Below, piece after piece: positions 1 to 11,170 of a DNA stretch of 64,000 nt (position 1 is the stretch's first letter; every line of letters starts with the position of its first letter). The stretch is from assembly GCF_001659605.2 (NCBI RefSeq), contig NC_035161.2, positions 37,157,956-37,221,955 on the forward strand, in the 5' to 3' direction. This DNA is from Manihot esculenta (Eukaryota; Streptophyta; Magnoliopsida; Malpighiales; Euphorbiaceae). Below the pieces are notes generated by a model, which was not told the DNA's origin, did not search any database, and saw only the letters and a program-made list of their open reading frames with translations. A program made the translations under genes and the position numbers.

Positions 1-1300
1 AAAACATTTCATTAATTTGCTTTAAAACTTAGAGTTTATTCCACTCACCTCTGGCTAGCTCTGAAGAGACTCTGAAGCAGCTGGCTCACTGCTGGGGGTC
101 TCGGTTCCTCGGGTCCGAACCTACACAGGTGGACTCAAATGAGGGACCAAACATACATGAATATGACTCTAAAATACTCCCCAAAAACCCCCTAAAACAT
201 CCTGAAAACATCACATGAAAACATGTAAGAAATGGCTGAACAGGGCACTTTCGGCGGCAGGTTCGGCGGCCGAAAGTCCCTCTGCAGCCGAAAGTCATGC
301 AGGTTCGGCGGCACTTTCGGCGGCCGAACCTCCCAGACAGAGACGAAACTTGAGTTTCGGGGGCAGGCTTCGGCAGCCGAAACTGCCTCCACAAGGGGGT
401 TCGGCGGCCGAAAGTCACTTCGGCGGCCGAACCTGAGTTTCTGCCGAAGGGCAGAAACTTGGCTCCCTTGTGTCCACAACCTCCAAAACGCCTCAAAACA
501 TGCATAAACTTGTTTCTACACATGCATACACATCATACATCACACCTAGGGGTCTCAAACTATAATATACCCCAACTACAACACTTCAAACAACACATTT
601 CCAACATAAACCCATAAACCTAACAACAAGCCTAAACATGCATTCTACCCCATCAACTTGCATAAAACCTTCATAAAACATAAAAGAAGCATAGATCGAA
701 GCTTACCTCTTGAAGATCTAGAGGAAGAACGACCCTAGCTCGGAAAATGGAGGGATTTAGCTCCAAGACTTCCAAGCTCCAACTTGCTTAAAAACACTCA
801 AAAACTTTTGTGGAACCTTAAAACTCAAAGAAAATGGTGGGGATTGAAGGAAAAACACAAGATTTGGGAGAGGGAGGTCGGAAGCTCGCTGTGGCTGAAA
901 ATGGGAGAAAACTCTCCCATTTCGGCTAAGTGCCCCTTTTATAGGTGGCTGGCCAGGCCACGTTCGGGGGCCGAAGGTGCCTCCGCATGCATGCAAGGTT
1001 CGGCGGCCGAACTTGGAGTTCGGCGGCCGAACCTGCATTTCCCTCACTCAAAATTTTCGGGCGCCTAAAGTCCCTCCGAAAGCATGCATGTTCGGCGGCC
1101 GAACCTCAAAGTTCGGCGGCCGAACCTGGGTTTTCCTCCAAAGATTGTTCATGCAAAAACTCATTTAATTCTTACTTAAAAACATGAAATACATTAAAAC
1201 ATTTCATAAAATCATAGTTTTACCCTTCTAGAGGTCTCCGACAACCGAGATTCCACCTGACGGTAGGAATCCCGATACCGGAGTCTAGCCGGGTATTACA
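1..1300 (-). repeat. E1 3' LTR (incomplete)
   Basis: It matches 7573-8489 and 15752-16134 of the 5' LTR. It ends ...attaca at 1300, the complement of the LTR start TGTAATACCCGGC, directly beside the polypurine tract. About 886 bp, the part equivalent to 6687-7572, lie before the window. It holds two clusters of TTCGGCGGCCGAA-type palindromes (about 248-444 and 960-1130). On the minus strand it holds intron-like signals: donor AAGAG/GTAAGC at 706-705, acceptor TGTAG at 122-121, donor CCAGAG/GTGAGT at 48-47. Confidence 0.95.
936..943 (-). promoter_or_regulatory. TATA box of the E1 LTR
   Basis: TATAAAAG on the minus strand within the context CCACCTATAAAAGGGGC. It is repeated in the 5' LTR at 15770-15777. 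The same context recurs in the LTRs of E2, E3 and the solo LTR, and a TATAAAAG also occurs in E5. It lies just downstream of paired GCCGCC palindromes, as expected for a U3 core promoter. Confidence 0.65.
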
Positions 1301-1337
1301 TTCTCCCCCCCTTAAGAACATTCGTCCCCGAATGTTC
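1301..1337 (-). other. E1 polypurine tract and preceding hairpin
   Basis: On the minus strand a run of seven G followed by AGAA abuts the LTR start TGTAATACC, the standard plus-strand primer position. Just upstream (1316-1337) is an inverted repeat with 9-bp arms GAACATTCG / CGAATGTTC and a 4-nt loop. The same hairpin precedes the PPT in E2, E4 and E5. Confidence 0.85.
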
Positions 1338-1430
1338 CTCAACTAACACATGAAACATGGCATCAACATGGCATAAACATAACATACCGCATAGCATACA
1401 TACTGACACTCAAAACAACTAACACTCACC

Positions 1431-4400
1431 TCAAAACAGATGGGGGTATTGCTGGAGCATAGACTCCCGGGTCTCCCAGGTGCATTCCTCTAAGTTGTGG
1501 TGGTTCCAAAGGACCTTCACCATCGGGATTTCCTTGTTCCTCAGCTTTCTGATCTGAGTGTCTAGGATCCGCACTGGCTGTTCTACATAGGTGAGATCCT
1601 CTTGGATCTCTACATCAGGCTCACTAAGAACCTTGCTCGGATCTGACACGTACTTCCATAACAGAGAAACATGGAAAACCGGATGGATTCTCTCCATCGA
1701 AGCAGGCAAGTCTAGCTTGTACGACACATTACCGACCCTCTGAAGCACCTCAAAAGGACCGATGTACCGTGGAGCTAACTTACCCTTCTTCCCGAACCGA
1801 ACCACTCCTTTCATAGGAGACACCTTGAGCAAAACCAAATCCCCCTCCTGAAACTCTAGCTGTCTTCTGCGGATATCTGCATAACTCTTCTGCCGACTAG
1901 CAGCAGTCTTGATCCTCTCTCTGATTATGGGTACCACCCTACTGGTAAGCTCTACTAACTCCGGACCCGCAAGAGTCCTCTCTCCTACTTCTTCCCAGCA
2001 GATAGGTGATCTGCACTTCCTCCCATACAAAGCTTCATATGGAGCCATCCCTATGCTAGCATGATAGCTGTTATTGTAGGCAAACTCCACCAAAGGTAGA
2101 TGCTGCCTCCAAGAACCGCCAAAATCTAGCACACACATTCTGAGCATATCCTCTATTGTTTGGATGGTCCTCTCTGACTGTCCGTCTGTCTGTGGGTGGA
2201 AGGCAGTACTGAAGTCTAATCTGGTACCCATAGCGTTCTGCAGACTCCGCCAAAACCTGGAGGTGAACTGGGGCCCTCTATCTGACACTATAGATACCGG
2301 GACCCAATGCAGTCTGACAATCTCATCTACGTACACCTGCGCCAACTTGTCCACAGAGTAACCACTCCTGACAGGGATGAAGTGAGCAGATTTGGTGAGT
2401 CTGTCCACAATCACCCATATGGAGTCCAATCTGTTGGACGTCGCCGGTAACCCCACTACGAAGTCCATAGCTATATTCTCCCATTTCCACTCTGGAATAG
2501 GTAGCGGGTTAAGCATTCCAGCCGGCTTCTGATGCTCTAGTTTCACCCTCTGACACACATCGCAGGCTGACACGAACAGTGCCACGTCCTTCTTCATAGC
2601 TGGCCACCAATACACTCTCTTCAGATCCTGATACATCTTGGTGGCTCCAGGGTGAACACTATACCTGGTATTATGGGCTTCCCCCATAATATCTCCCTTC
2701 AGACCAATGTCATCTGGCACACATAATCTGTTCCCGTAGCGGAGGATCCCCTTATCATCAAACTTGAACTCATTATTCTGGCCTGACTGAACCGTTCTGG
2801 CTATCCTGACCAACTCTGGGTCCTCATGCTGTTTCTGAGCTACCTGCTCCAGAAACACGGGTGTCACTCTCATCTGAGCCACTAAGGCACCTGTGCCAGA
2901 CAACTCCAACTGTAATCCCTCACTCATAAGTTTGTGGAACTCCTTCACCACCGGCCTCCTCTCTGCTGAAATGTGGGATAGACTGCCGAGTGATTTCCGG
3001 CTTAGGGCGTCTGCCACAACATTCGCCTTACCCGGATGGTACTGAATCTTGCAATCATAGTCACTCAACAGCTCTACCCATCTCCTCTGCCTCATGTTCA
3101 GTTCTCTCTGACTCAGGATGTATTGCAGGCTCTTATGATCTGTGAAGATCTCACACTTTACCCCATAAAGGTAATGCCTCCACATCTTGAGTGCAAAGAT
3201 CACTGCTGCCATCTCTAGGTCATGTGTGGGGTAATTCAGCTCATGCTTCTTCAGCTGCCTAGAAGCATAAGCGATCACCCTCTCATTCTGTATTAGCACA
3301 CAACCCAGTCCCACACGGGACGCATCACAATATACTGAGAAGTCATCATCACTTTTTGGCAGAGCTAACACCGGTGCCGAAGTCAACCTCCTCTTAAGCT
3401 CCTCAAAGCTTTCCTCACACTGATCGGTCCATATGAACTTCTGATTCTTCTTTGTCAATTTGGTCATAGGAGCAGCAATCTTTGAGAAGTCCTGAACGAA
3501 CCTCCTGTAGTAACCTGCTAAACCCAAGAAACTCTTGATCTCGGTCACTGTGGTGGGTCTAGGCCAGTTAGCTACAGCCTCTACCTTCTTGGGGTCTACT
3601 TCAATACCCTGTTCTGACACAATGTGCCCCAAGAATGAAATGCTCCTAAGCCAAAACTCACACTTGGAGAACTTGGCATACAAGCCATGCTCTCTCAAGG
3701 TCTGCAAAACTGTCCTCAGGTGATGGGCATGCTCCTCTGCATTTCTGGAATACACTAAGATATCATCTATGAAGACAATAACGAAGTGATCCAGATACTG
3801 ACTGAATACTCTGTTCATGAGGTCCATGAATGCTGCAGGGGCGTTGGACAACCCAAACGGCATCACAAGGAACTCATAGTGCCCATACCTGGTCCTGAAA
3901 GCTGTCTTCGGTACATCTTCATTCCTTATCCTCAACTGATGGTACCCTGATCTCAGATCTATTTTGGAGAAACAACTTGCTCCTGCTAGCTGGTCGAATA
4001 GATCGTCGATCCTCGGCAAAGGGTACTTGTTCTTGGTAGTGACCTTGTTCAACTGTCTGTAGTCGATACAAAGTCTGAGGGATCCATCCTTCTTCCTCAC
4101 AAACAAAACCGGAGCACCCCAAGGTGAAGTACTCGGTCGGATGAAACCCTTATCTACCAGCTCTTGCAACTGTTCCTTCAGTTCTTTCAATTCAGCTGGT
4201 GCCATCCTGTAGGGAGGGATAGAGATCGGTCTGGTACCGGGCATTAACTCAATCTCGAACTCTATCTCCCTAGCAGGTGGTAACCCTGGCAGCTCGTCTG
4301 GGAAAACATCTAAGAACTCACTCACCACAGGCACTGAGGCGGGCTCTCTGACATGACTATCTAACTCCCTCACATGAGCTAGAAACCCCTGACATCCCCT

Positions 4401-6416
4401 CCTAAGCAACCTACGAGCCTGAAGAGCTGAGATCAGACCTCTAGGTGTACCCCTCTTGTCTCCTCTGAAGACGACCTCTGACCCATCCTGATCTCTGAAT
4501 CTGACTACCTTGTCCCTACAGTCCAAGGTAGCACCATGGGTCGATAACCAATCTATCCCTAGAATGACGTCAAAATCTGTCAAATCTAGAACCACAAGGT
4601 CGGCGGAAAGGCATCTTCCCTCTATGAAAACTGGACTACATTGGCAGACTGCCTCTGCCACTGACGGGTCACACTTGGGTCCACTGACCCATAAGGGACA
4701 CTCTAACCCAGAGACCATCAATCCTACCCTCTCCACGACTCTCGGAGCAATAAAAGAATGAGATGCACCCGGGTCCATTAAGGCATACACATCAGAACAA
4801 CCAATGATGAGATTACCTGCCACCACGGTGTTGGATGTGTTGGCCTCCTGCTGAGTCATAGTGAAGATCCGTGCCGGAGCTGATGGACCTTCACCTCTGT
4901 ATCCTGCTGATGAAGAGGCTGACCCTCTCCCTCTGCCTCTGCCACTGGCCTGTGTTGCGGCTGGAGCTACTGGCTGTACCACACTGCCGGAGGCTGTCTG
5001 CTGAGACGGTGCTGCAAAGACTGCTCTAGGACAGTCTCGAGCCAAATGACCCGCCTGTCCGCATCTGAAACATGTGTTTGTCCCTGCCAGACATACTCCC
5101 TTGTGTGGTCTCCCACATCTCATACATGCTGTAACCTCTGCGCCAGAGCTTGAGCCACTGCCTAAACCCAGACCTGACTTGATCTTGTTCCAGAACTTAT
5201 TCTTCTTAGATTTTCTGTGGCCTCTGTCCCACTTCTTACTGCCTGCAACTGCTGCACTCAGAGAAGAAGAGTCTAACCTTTCCCCACCTGGGGTCTTGGA
5301 ACCAGAAGACTGTGCCACTGACTGTTTTACCTTCCCCTCAACGATGGCACATGCCTCCATTCTCCTAGCCATATCCACTATGGCATGGAAGCTCTCCCTC
5401 TCTACTGACTGTATCAAAGAGGAATACCTGGAGTGCAGCCTCATAATATATCTACTTGACTTCTTTTGATCTGTGTCCAAATTCTGCCCAGCATATGGCA
5501 ACAACTCCAGGAACCTGTCTGTGTACTCCTCCACACTCATCTGATCAGTCTGCCTCAACTGCTCGAATTCTATCATCTTCTGCTCTCTAGAGCTCGCAGG
5601 GAAAGCTCATCCTGCAAACTCATTTGCGAACTCCTCCCAGGACATATTGTCCGCTCTCGGGTTCACATAGTTCTTAAACCAACCACGTGCCTTCTTGCAC
5701 TCCAGTGTGAACCCAGCCATCTGAATGGCTCTACTGTCATCAGCCCCTATCTCATCTGTAATAGTCTTGACCCTGTTCAGATACTCAAATGGGTCATCGC
5801 CTGTTCTGTACTGAGGAGCACCCAACTTCATGTAATCGGTCATCTTGACCTTGCTCCCTCCAGATGAGGTAGGTTTGGGTACTTGTGTTTCCGGGACAGT
5901 AGGTACTGGTGGTGGTGGAGGTGCAACATCCCCTGGGGTAGGGTTTGCTGTACTGGTATAGGGAGGTGGAGGTGGGTACGTGGGGTACTGAGAGTATGGT
6001 GGGTAGTGAGGTGGGTATGGCATATGTGGAGGATAAGGGCTAAAACTGGGGTAATCCGATGTACCTCCCATCGAATACCCTGGATGGTGTGAATAGGGTG
6101 GGTAGTGATGTGGCTGGACATAACTCGAGGCCTGAATGCCTCCTTCTGATTCTCCCATGCCCTCTTCCGGCATGCTCACACCGAGACTGCCATCCCTCCT
6201 CTGATCTACTTCCATATCCTCAGACATTCCTCCCTGCACTGTTCCCCTTACTGATCTGCTTCTACCCAGATCCAAAGACCTTCTAGGGTCTCTAGCTACT
6301 CTGTCTCTGTTGGACCTACTGGACATTGCCCTAGGCAATGCTGGAGGACGGGCATCAGCGCCCTCGTCCTGAGGTGGCACTCCAGTCAATCGTGCAGATC
6401 GACGAGTTCCTCTCAT
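1431..6416 (-). pseudogene. gag-pol: E1 Gag-Pol polyprotein, one nonsense codon
   Basis: A single reading frame of about 1,661 codons interrupted by one TGA at 5607-5609, where related elements read Trp (AGWAF in E4 and E5). Start chosen at ATG 6416 (MRGTRRSARL), the N-terminus shared by E3, E4 and E5. Order: Gag with a Pro/Tyr-rich N-terminal part and retrotransposon capsid region; two zinc knuckles ([12 protein letters not shown] and [14 protein letters not shown]); aspartic protease (DPGASHSF, about 4755-4778); reverse transcriptase with [10 protein letters not shown] near 3760; RNase H ([17 protein letters not shown]); integrase with the HHCC finger and a DDE triad (D near 2460, D near 2280, E near 2170); and a C-terminal chromodomain-like end at about 1431-1570 ([10 protein letters not shown]). 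The chromodomain and single frame point to Tekay/Del chromoviruses. Apart from the stop the frame is intact. TGG-to-TGA equals a C-to-T change on the plus strand, as expected from methylcytosine decay. Confidence 0.95.
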
Positions 6417-6686
6417 TCTATCTTCTGAAAAACAGCACATAGTATAAGCAATCATTAGCATCATATGGTTCATGTGGAAACACATGAACCCTCATCACAT
6501 ACATAGCATCACATCATAGCATTTATGCACATGCATATCATCATGGCATATCATATCATCATATAGACAGGACTCTACATCCTATCCTAGTGGACATGAT
6601 TTTCCTAGTGTGCTTGACCTTCTAGAACATCTATGAGCCCGACACTCTAGGTCCGACCATATGAACCTAGGGCTCTGATACCACTC
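6417..6686 (-). other. E1 leader with tRNA-Met primer binding site
   Basis: The complement of 6671-6683 reads TGGTATCAGAGCC, the canonical initiator tRNA-Met binding site of plant gypsy elements, 3 nt from the LTR edge at 6687. Between it and gag is an untranslated leader ending in the acceptor-like GCTGTTTTTCAG (AG at 6426-6425), 8 nt before the gag ATG. Confidence 0.9.
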
Positions 6687-8489
6687 TGTAACGACCCGGA
6701 AATCCGACCCGTTACCGGCGCTAGGATCCAGATCGGCTTAAGGCCGCCGGGACCCGTAGCAAGCCTACATACCTCCTGTAAACCTGTGGAATCCCATACA
6801 TAACAACATATACATGATCTGTAAAAAATTTTCTTTTCTCTTATCCAAGCAAAACCTGTGCATGCACAAAATCATACATAAACCCCACACTGGAGTCCTC
6901 ATCAAATACTCCAATGGGGTATCATCATCATACATATTAGCTTGGATAATCATAGTCATTAACATCATTACTCATTAAACACTCTGTACATAGTGGGGAT
7001 TCACACACCTCTAGGTCAAGCACTACTATAATCCTCAATACATCATCAAATCATTCATTACATTACATAGTCATAAATACTCATTACATCATGTTCATGT
7101 CCACTTCTATCTATTACAACATACATGACTTAACTTCACTCTAGCCGACTTCCCGATCTATCCTGTACCTGCAACTCTGGGGATAAAGGGAGTGGGGTGA
7201 GCTACTAGAGCCCAGTGAGCAGAATAATAAAACATTAATTTAAATCATGCTTCCATGTATGCGCCATAACACAAACATTTCACAACAAGGATGAATTTGT
7301 CACCATTTAGCCCCTATCTTTCTTACTTATACATGCCGGGGGCGTAGAGCCGTAGCAGGCACACCCGGACTTCCATAATCAGTCATAGTGCCAGGGGCGT
7401 AGAGCCGTAGCAGGCACACCTGGACTCACATAGGCTATCATGACATACAAGGGCTAATGGATCATTCAACATTCATCCACATCAACAACAAGTATGCAAT
7501 GCAACATATTCGTGAATTCTAATGCAAGCAACCTAATATAGCTCATGGCATTCATGATGCGTGAATCATGCTAAAACATTTCATTAATTTGCTTTAAAAC
7601 TTAGAGTTTATTCCACTCACCTCTGGCTAGCTCTGAAGAGACTCTGAAGCAGCTGGCTCACTGCTGGGGGTCTCGGTTCCTCGGGTCCGAACCTACACAG
7701 GTGGACTCAAATGAGGGACCAAACATACATGAATATGACTCTAAAATACTCCCCAAAAACCCCCTAAAACATCCTGAAAACATCACATGAAAACATGTAA
7801 GAAATGGCTGAACAGGGCACTTTCGGCGGCAGGTTCGGCGGCCGAAAGTCCCTCTGCAGCCGAAAGTCATGCAGGTTCGGCGGCACTTTCGGCGGCCGAA
7901 CCTCCCAGACAGAGACGAAACTTGAGTTTCGGGGGCAGGCTTCGGCAGCCGAAACTGCCTCCACAAGGGGGTTCGGCGACCAAAAGTCACTTCGGCGGCC
8001 GAACCTGAGTTTCTACCGAAGGGCAGAAACTTGGCTCCCTTGTGTCCACAACCTCCAAAATGCCTCAAAACATGCATAAACTTGTTTCTACACATGCATA
8101 CACATCATACATCACACCTAGGGGTCTCAAACTATAATATACCCCAACTACAACACTTCAAACAACACATTTCCAACATAAACCCATAAACCTAACAACA
8201 AGCCTAAACATGCATTCTACCCCATCAACTTGCATAAAACCTTCATAAAACATAAAAGAAGCATAGATCGAAGCTTACCTCTTGAAGATCTAGAGGAAGA
8301 ACGACCCTAGCTCGGAAAATGGAGGGATTTAGCTCCAAGACTTCCAAGCTCCAACTTGCTTAAAAACACTCAAAAACTTTTGTGGAACCTTAAAACTCAA
8401 AGAAAATGGTGGGGATTGAAGGAAAAACACAAGATTTGGGAGAGGGAGGTCGGAAGCTCGCTGTGGCTGAAAATGGGAGAAAACTCTCC
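6687..8489 (-). repeat. E1 5' LTR, first segment (split by E2)
   Basis: It starts tgtaacgacccgg at 6687, the complement of the LTR end CGGGTCGTTACA, and runs to the E2 target duplication tctcc at 8485-8489. It contains two copies of a ggcgtagagccgtagcaggc repeat flanked by CCGG/CCAGG and CCTGG ends at about 7335-7425. Its homology to the 3' LTR starts at 7573. Confidence 0.95.
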
Positions 8490-8848
8490 TGTAATACCCG
8501 GCTAGAATCCGGCATCGGGATTCCTGCCCTCCGGCGGAATCTAGGGTGTTGGATCTCTCTAGAAGGGGTAAAATGTATTTTTCTAAATGTTTTTATAATG
8601 ATTTCAATGGTTTTATTTGAAAAAGAATTGAGTTTTGAAAAGAAAAAGACCAAGGAGGCAAGTGCCAGGTTCGGCCGCCGAAAGTGAAGTTCGGCCGCCG
8701 AACATGGGAAGGCTTCGGGAGCGCCTTTGGCCTCCGAAAGTCTTGTTTGAACGAGCCAAGGTTCGGCCGCCGAAAGTCAAGTTCGGCCGCCGAACATGCA
8801 TGAGTTTAGGGGGCACGTTAGGCTGCCGAAGGTCTTCGACCAGGCCAC

Positions 8849-8856
8849 CTATAAAG
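8849..8856 (+). promoter_or_regulatory. TATA box of the E2 LTR
   Basis: CTATAAAG in the context GGCCACCTATAAAGGGCCC, 70-180 bp downstream of paired GCCGCC palindromes. Repeated at 13729-13736 in the 3' LTR. Transcription would be expected to start about 30 bp downstream. Confidence 0.65.
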
Positions 8857-9090
8857 GGCCCTCAGATCGGAAATGGGTGAGTTTTCTCCCCATTCACGAG
8901 CTCAGGTGAGTTTATGCCTTCCTTTGGTCGTTTTCGTGTTTTCTCTACCCATCTCTCAAGTTTTTCATGACTTCTACCCTTGTGTTTGAAGATTTAAAGC
9001 TTAAAGGGAGTTTTGGGAGCTTGGAGCTTTTGGAGCTTGGATTCTCCACACCTCCGAGTTAGGGGTCACACCACCCTCGATCTCCAAGAG

Positions 9091-10313
9091 GTTAGTGTAG
9101 ATCCTTGCTTTTCCTTATGTTTAATGAAGTTTTAAGTAAGTTTTCTAGAGTTTGATGGTTGAGTTGGGTAGAAATGCATGTTTAAGGTTTATGTGGGTTT
9201 TTTTTTTGCTCAATGTATGTTATATGATGTTTTGTTGGGGTTTTAAGTTAGTTTATGCCCCTTTATGCATGTGGGAGTGAGTATGCATGATTGAGAGAGA
9301 GTATGTAAGGATTTGGGTGTTTTGAGTTCGGTTTTTGGCTAGGCAGAATCGGACCTGTCGTCCAGAGGGGACCAGGTTCGGCCGCCGAAAGGAGTTTCGG
9401 CCGCCGAACCTGCATGGGAGGCAGTCTTTAGGCTGCCGAACGTGCCCCCGAAGGAGGGACTTTCGTTTCTGTCCAGGGGTTTCGGCCGCCGAACCTGCCG
9501 CCGAACTTACCCGAGTTTCGTCTCTGGAAGGGACTTTCGGCCGCCGAAGGTGCCGCCGAAAGTGCCCTGTCCAGCCGTTTCTTGGGTGTTTTCCATGCAT
9601 GTTTAAGTGATGTTTAGAGGGGTTTTTGGGGAGTTGTTTATGAGTTGATAGAATGTGTTTGGCACCTCATTCGAGTCCACCTGTGTAGGATCGGACCCGA
9701 GAGGCCGAGGAGGCCATTAGTGCTAGCAGTTGCAGAGTCAGTCAGCGTCTGCCAGGAGGTGAGTAGAACTAAACTTAATCTTTTATGCACAAAATCTAAT
9801 GCCTAAAGCATGAGCATGCATCATGATTATGTATAGTAGGTTGATTGCACTAGTTCACGAATATGTTGCATTGCATTATTTCATGTTGATGCTGAGGTAG
9901 GTTTGGACCAAGGCGACTTCAATAGCCCATATCTGTCATTGAGTCTTGGGTGAGTCTTTTGAGAGCCGGACAAGTACATATAGGAAAGTCCTTGCGAGCT
10001 CTCTGTGGACTAGGCACCCTGTCATGTATGTGAAAGTCCTGTGTGAGCTCCTTTGGGGGAGCCGGGCACCGACAGAGGGATTTTTGAGGTCATGTCCGAT
10101 CCTTGAGAGTAAAGATGCTAGCAATTCAAAGGAAACTCTCTAAAAACAATCCGTGGGGAATATTCATCTGCATGAGCCCCGAGACGGACCAGTTATGTGA
10201 TTTCTTTGTGATATGACGCATTTCATGAGAGCATGTAATTAATGAACTGTTTTCTATGTTTCTACTCACTGGGCTTTTTAGCTCACCCCTTTCCCCTAAC
10301 CCCAGTGTTGTAG
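9091..10313 (+). other. Candidate pair of introns inside the E2 LTR
   Basis: Candidate intron A 9091-9688, a 70-nt exon 9689-9758, and candidate intron B 9759-10313. Intron B ends with pyrimidines, a CTAAC branch-point-like motif and AG. Corresponding signals occur in order in the LTRs of E1, E4, E5 and the solo LTR. This rests on signal conservation only; no transcript is available here. Confidence 0.45.
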
Positions 10314-10869
10314 GTTTAAGTCAGAGCTCAGAAGTCAGCAGGGTAAAGATTAAGAGACGTGTGTTTTATGTAATAGTTTCTGTTTATGTATCAGTTTAGT
10401 GGTTTTAGAAGTGGACATGTAATATAAGTTGATGTAATGTAAATTGAGATAATGTATGTAACTGATAGTAGAGTTTATGTTTATGGATTAAAGTGTGCTT
10501 GGCCCTATAGACTGGTTAGTCCCTGTTAATGCATGGTTATGTCTATGTTATATGTTGAGTTGAGAACCAAACTTGAGGCATGTAATGTTACCCCATTGGA
10601 GTATATGATGAGGACTCCAGTGGAGGTTTTATGATTTTATGATGTATGTTTCATGTCAGGATACATGCACAGGTCAGGTTTGGGTTCATCAGAGGTTCAG
10701 TTTTCATGTTTTTATGGTTAAGTTTTAATCATGTATGGGATTTGACCAGGTAATAGTATGTATGTTTGGCTTGCTACGGGTCCCGGCGGCCTTAAGCCGA
10801 TCTGGATCCTAGCGCCGGTGGCGGTTCGGGCCGTTACAGAGGGGTATCGGTTTCCGGGTCGTTACAGAA

Positions 10870-10881
10870 TGGTATCAGAGC
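10870..10881 (+). other. E2 primer binding site
   Basis: TGGTATCAGAGC, complementary to the 3' end of initiator tRNA-Met, 3 nt after the LTR end GTTACA at 10866. Confidence 0.92.
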
Positions 10882-10946
10882 CTGGGCCTCATGAGTACGG
10901 TGTGCTGAGCGAGGACGCTCAGGCCTTATGGGGGGTAGAAGCCCTA

Positions 10947-11170
10947 TGAGGTGGATTGAAAGTATCCCACATCGGAAAGAGGTAAGGAGGGGGGACGCCT
11001 TATAAGGGCAAGCCCCAAGAGACCACAGTAGACGCGTTTTAAGGGGCAAGACGGGCTTAGGCTCTCCCTTAGAAACAAAACCGTGAGGGGTAAGATGGGC
11101 CATGGGCTCTCCCAAAGCGGACAATATCTACTGTTGTGGGCCCAGAGGATGTTACAATTGGTATCAGAGC
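10947..11170 (+). repeat. Captured LTR-end fragment with second PBS in the E2 leader
   Basis: A block of about 210 bp begins TGAGGTGGATTG, contains the TATCCCACATCGG motif typical of small plant LTRs, and ends GATGTTACA at 11156. It is followed 2 nt later by another TGGTATCAGAGC (11159-11170). The text after each PBS is similar (GGGCCTC...GAGTACGGTGT at about 10883 and 11173), so the leader seems to be a join of two LTR-PBS-leader modules, perhaps made by template switching. The start of the block is approximate. Confidence 0.6.

Larger units (their letters stand above)
8490..10866 (+). repeat. E2 5' LTR
   Basis: Pairs of TTCGGCCGCCGAA palindromes at 8670 and 8690, and at 8762 and 8782, exactly 20 bp apart, lie upstream of the TATA box. 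A second GC-rich cluster is at about 9375-9565. Intron-like signals: donor CAG/GTGAGT at 8906; donor CCAAGAG/GTTAGT at 9091 with acceptor GTGTAG at 9687-9688; donor CAGGAG/GTGAGT at 9759 with acceptor TGTAG at 10312-10313, preceded by CCCCTAACCCCAG. Confidence 0.96.

Noticed and set aside
86..523. Many frames of 60-150 codons with FGGR, SAAE, RPPN or PPKV repeats within the LTRs
   Set aside because: They are translations of the GC-rich palindrome clusters, occur on both strands in the same places in every LTR, and share no protein family features.
9936..10143. Small frames on both strands in the E2 LTR
   Set aside because: They lie in the two-unit repeat block of the LTR; their recurrence at 14816-15023 is only LTR duplication.
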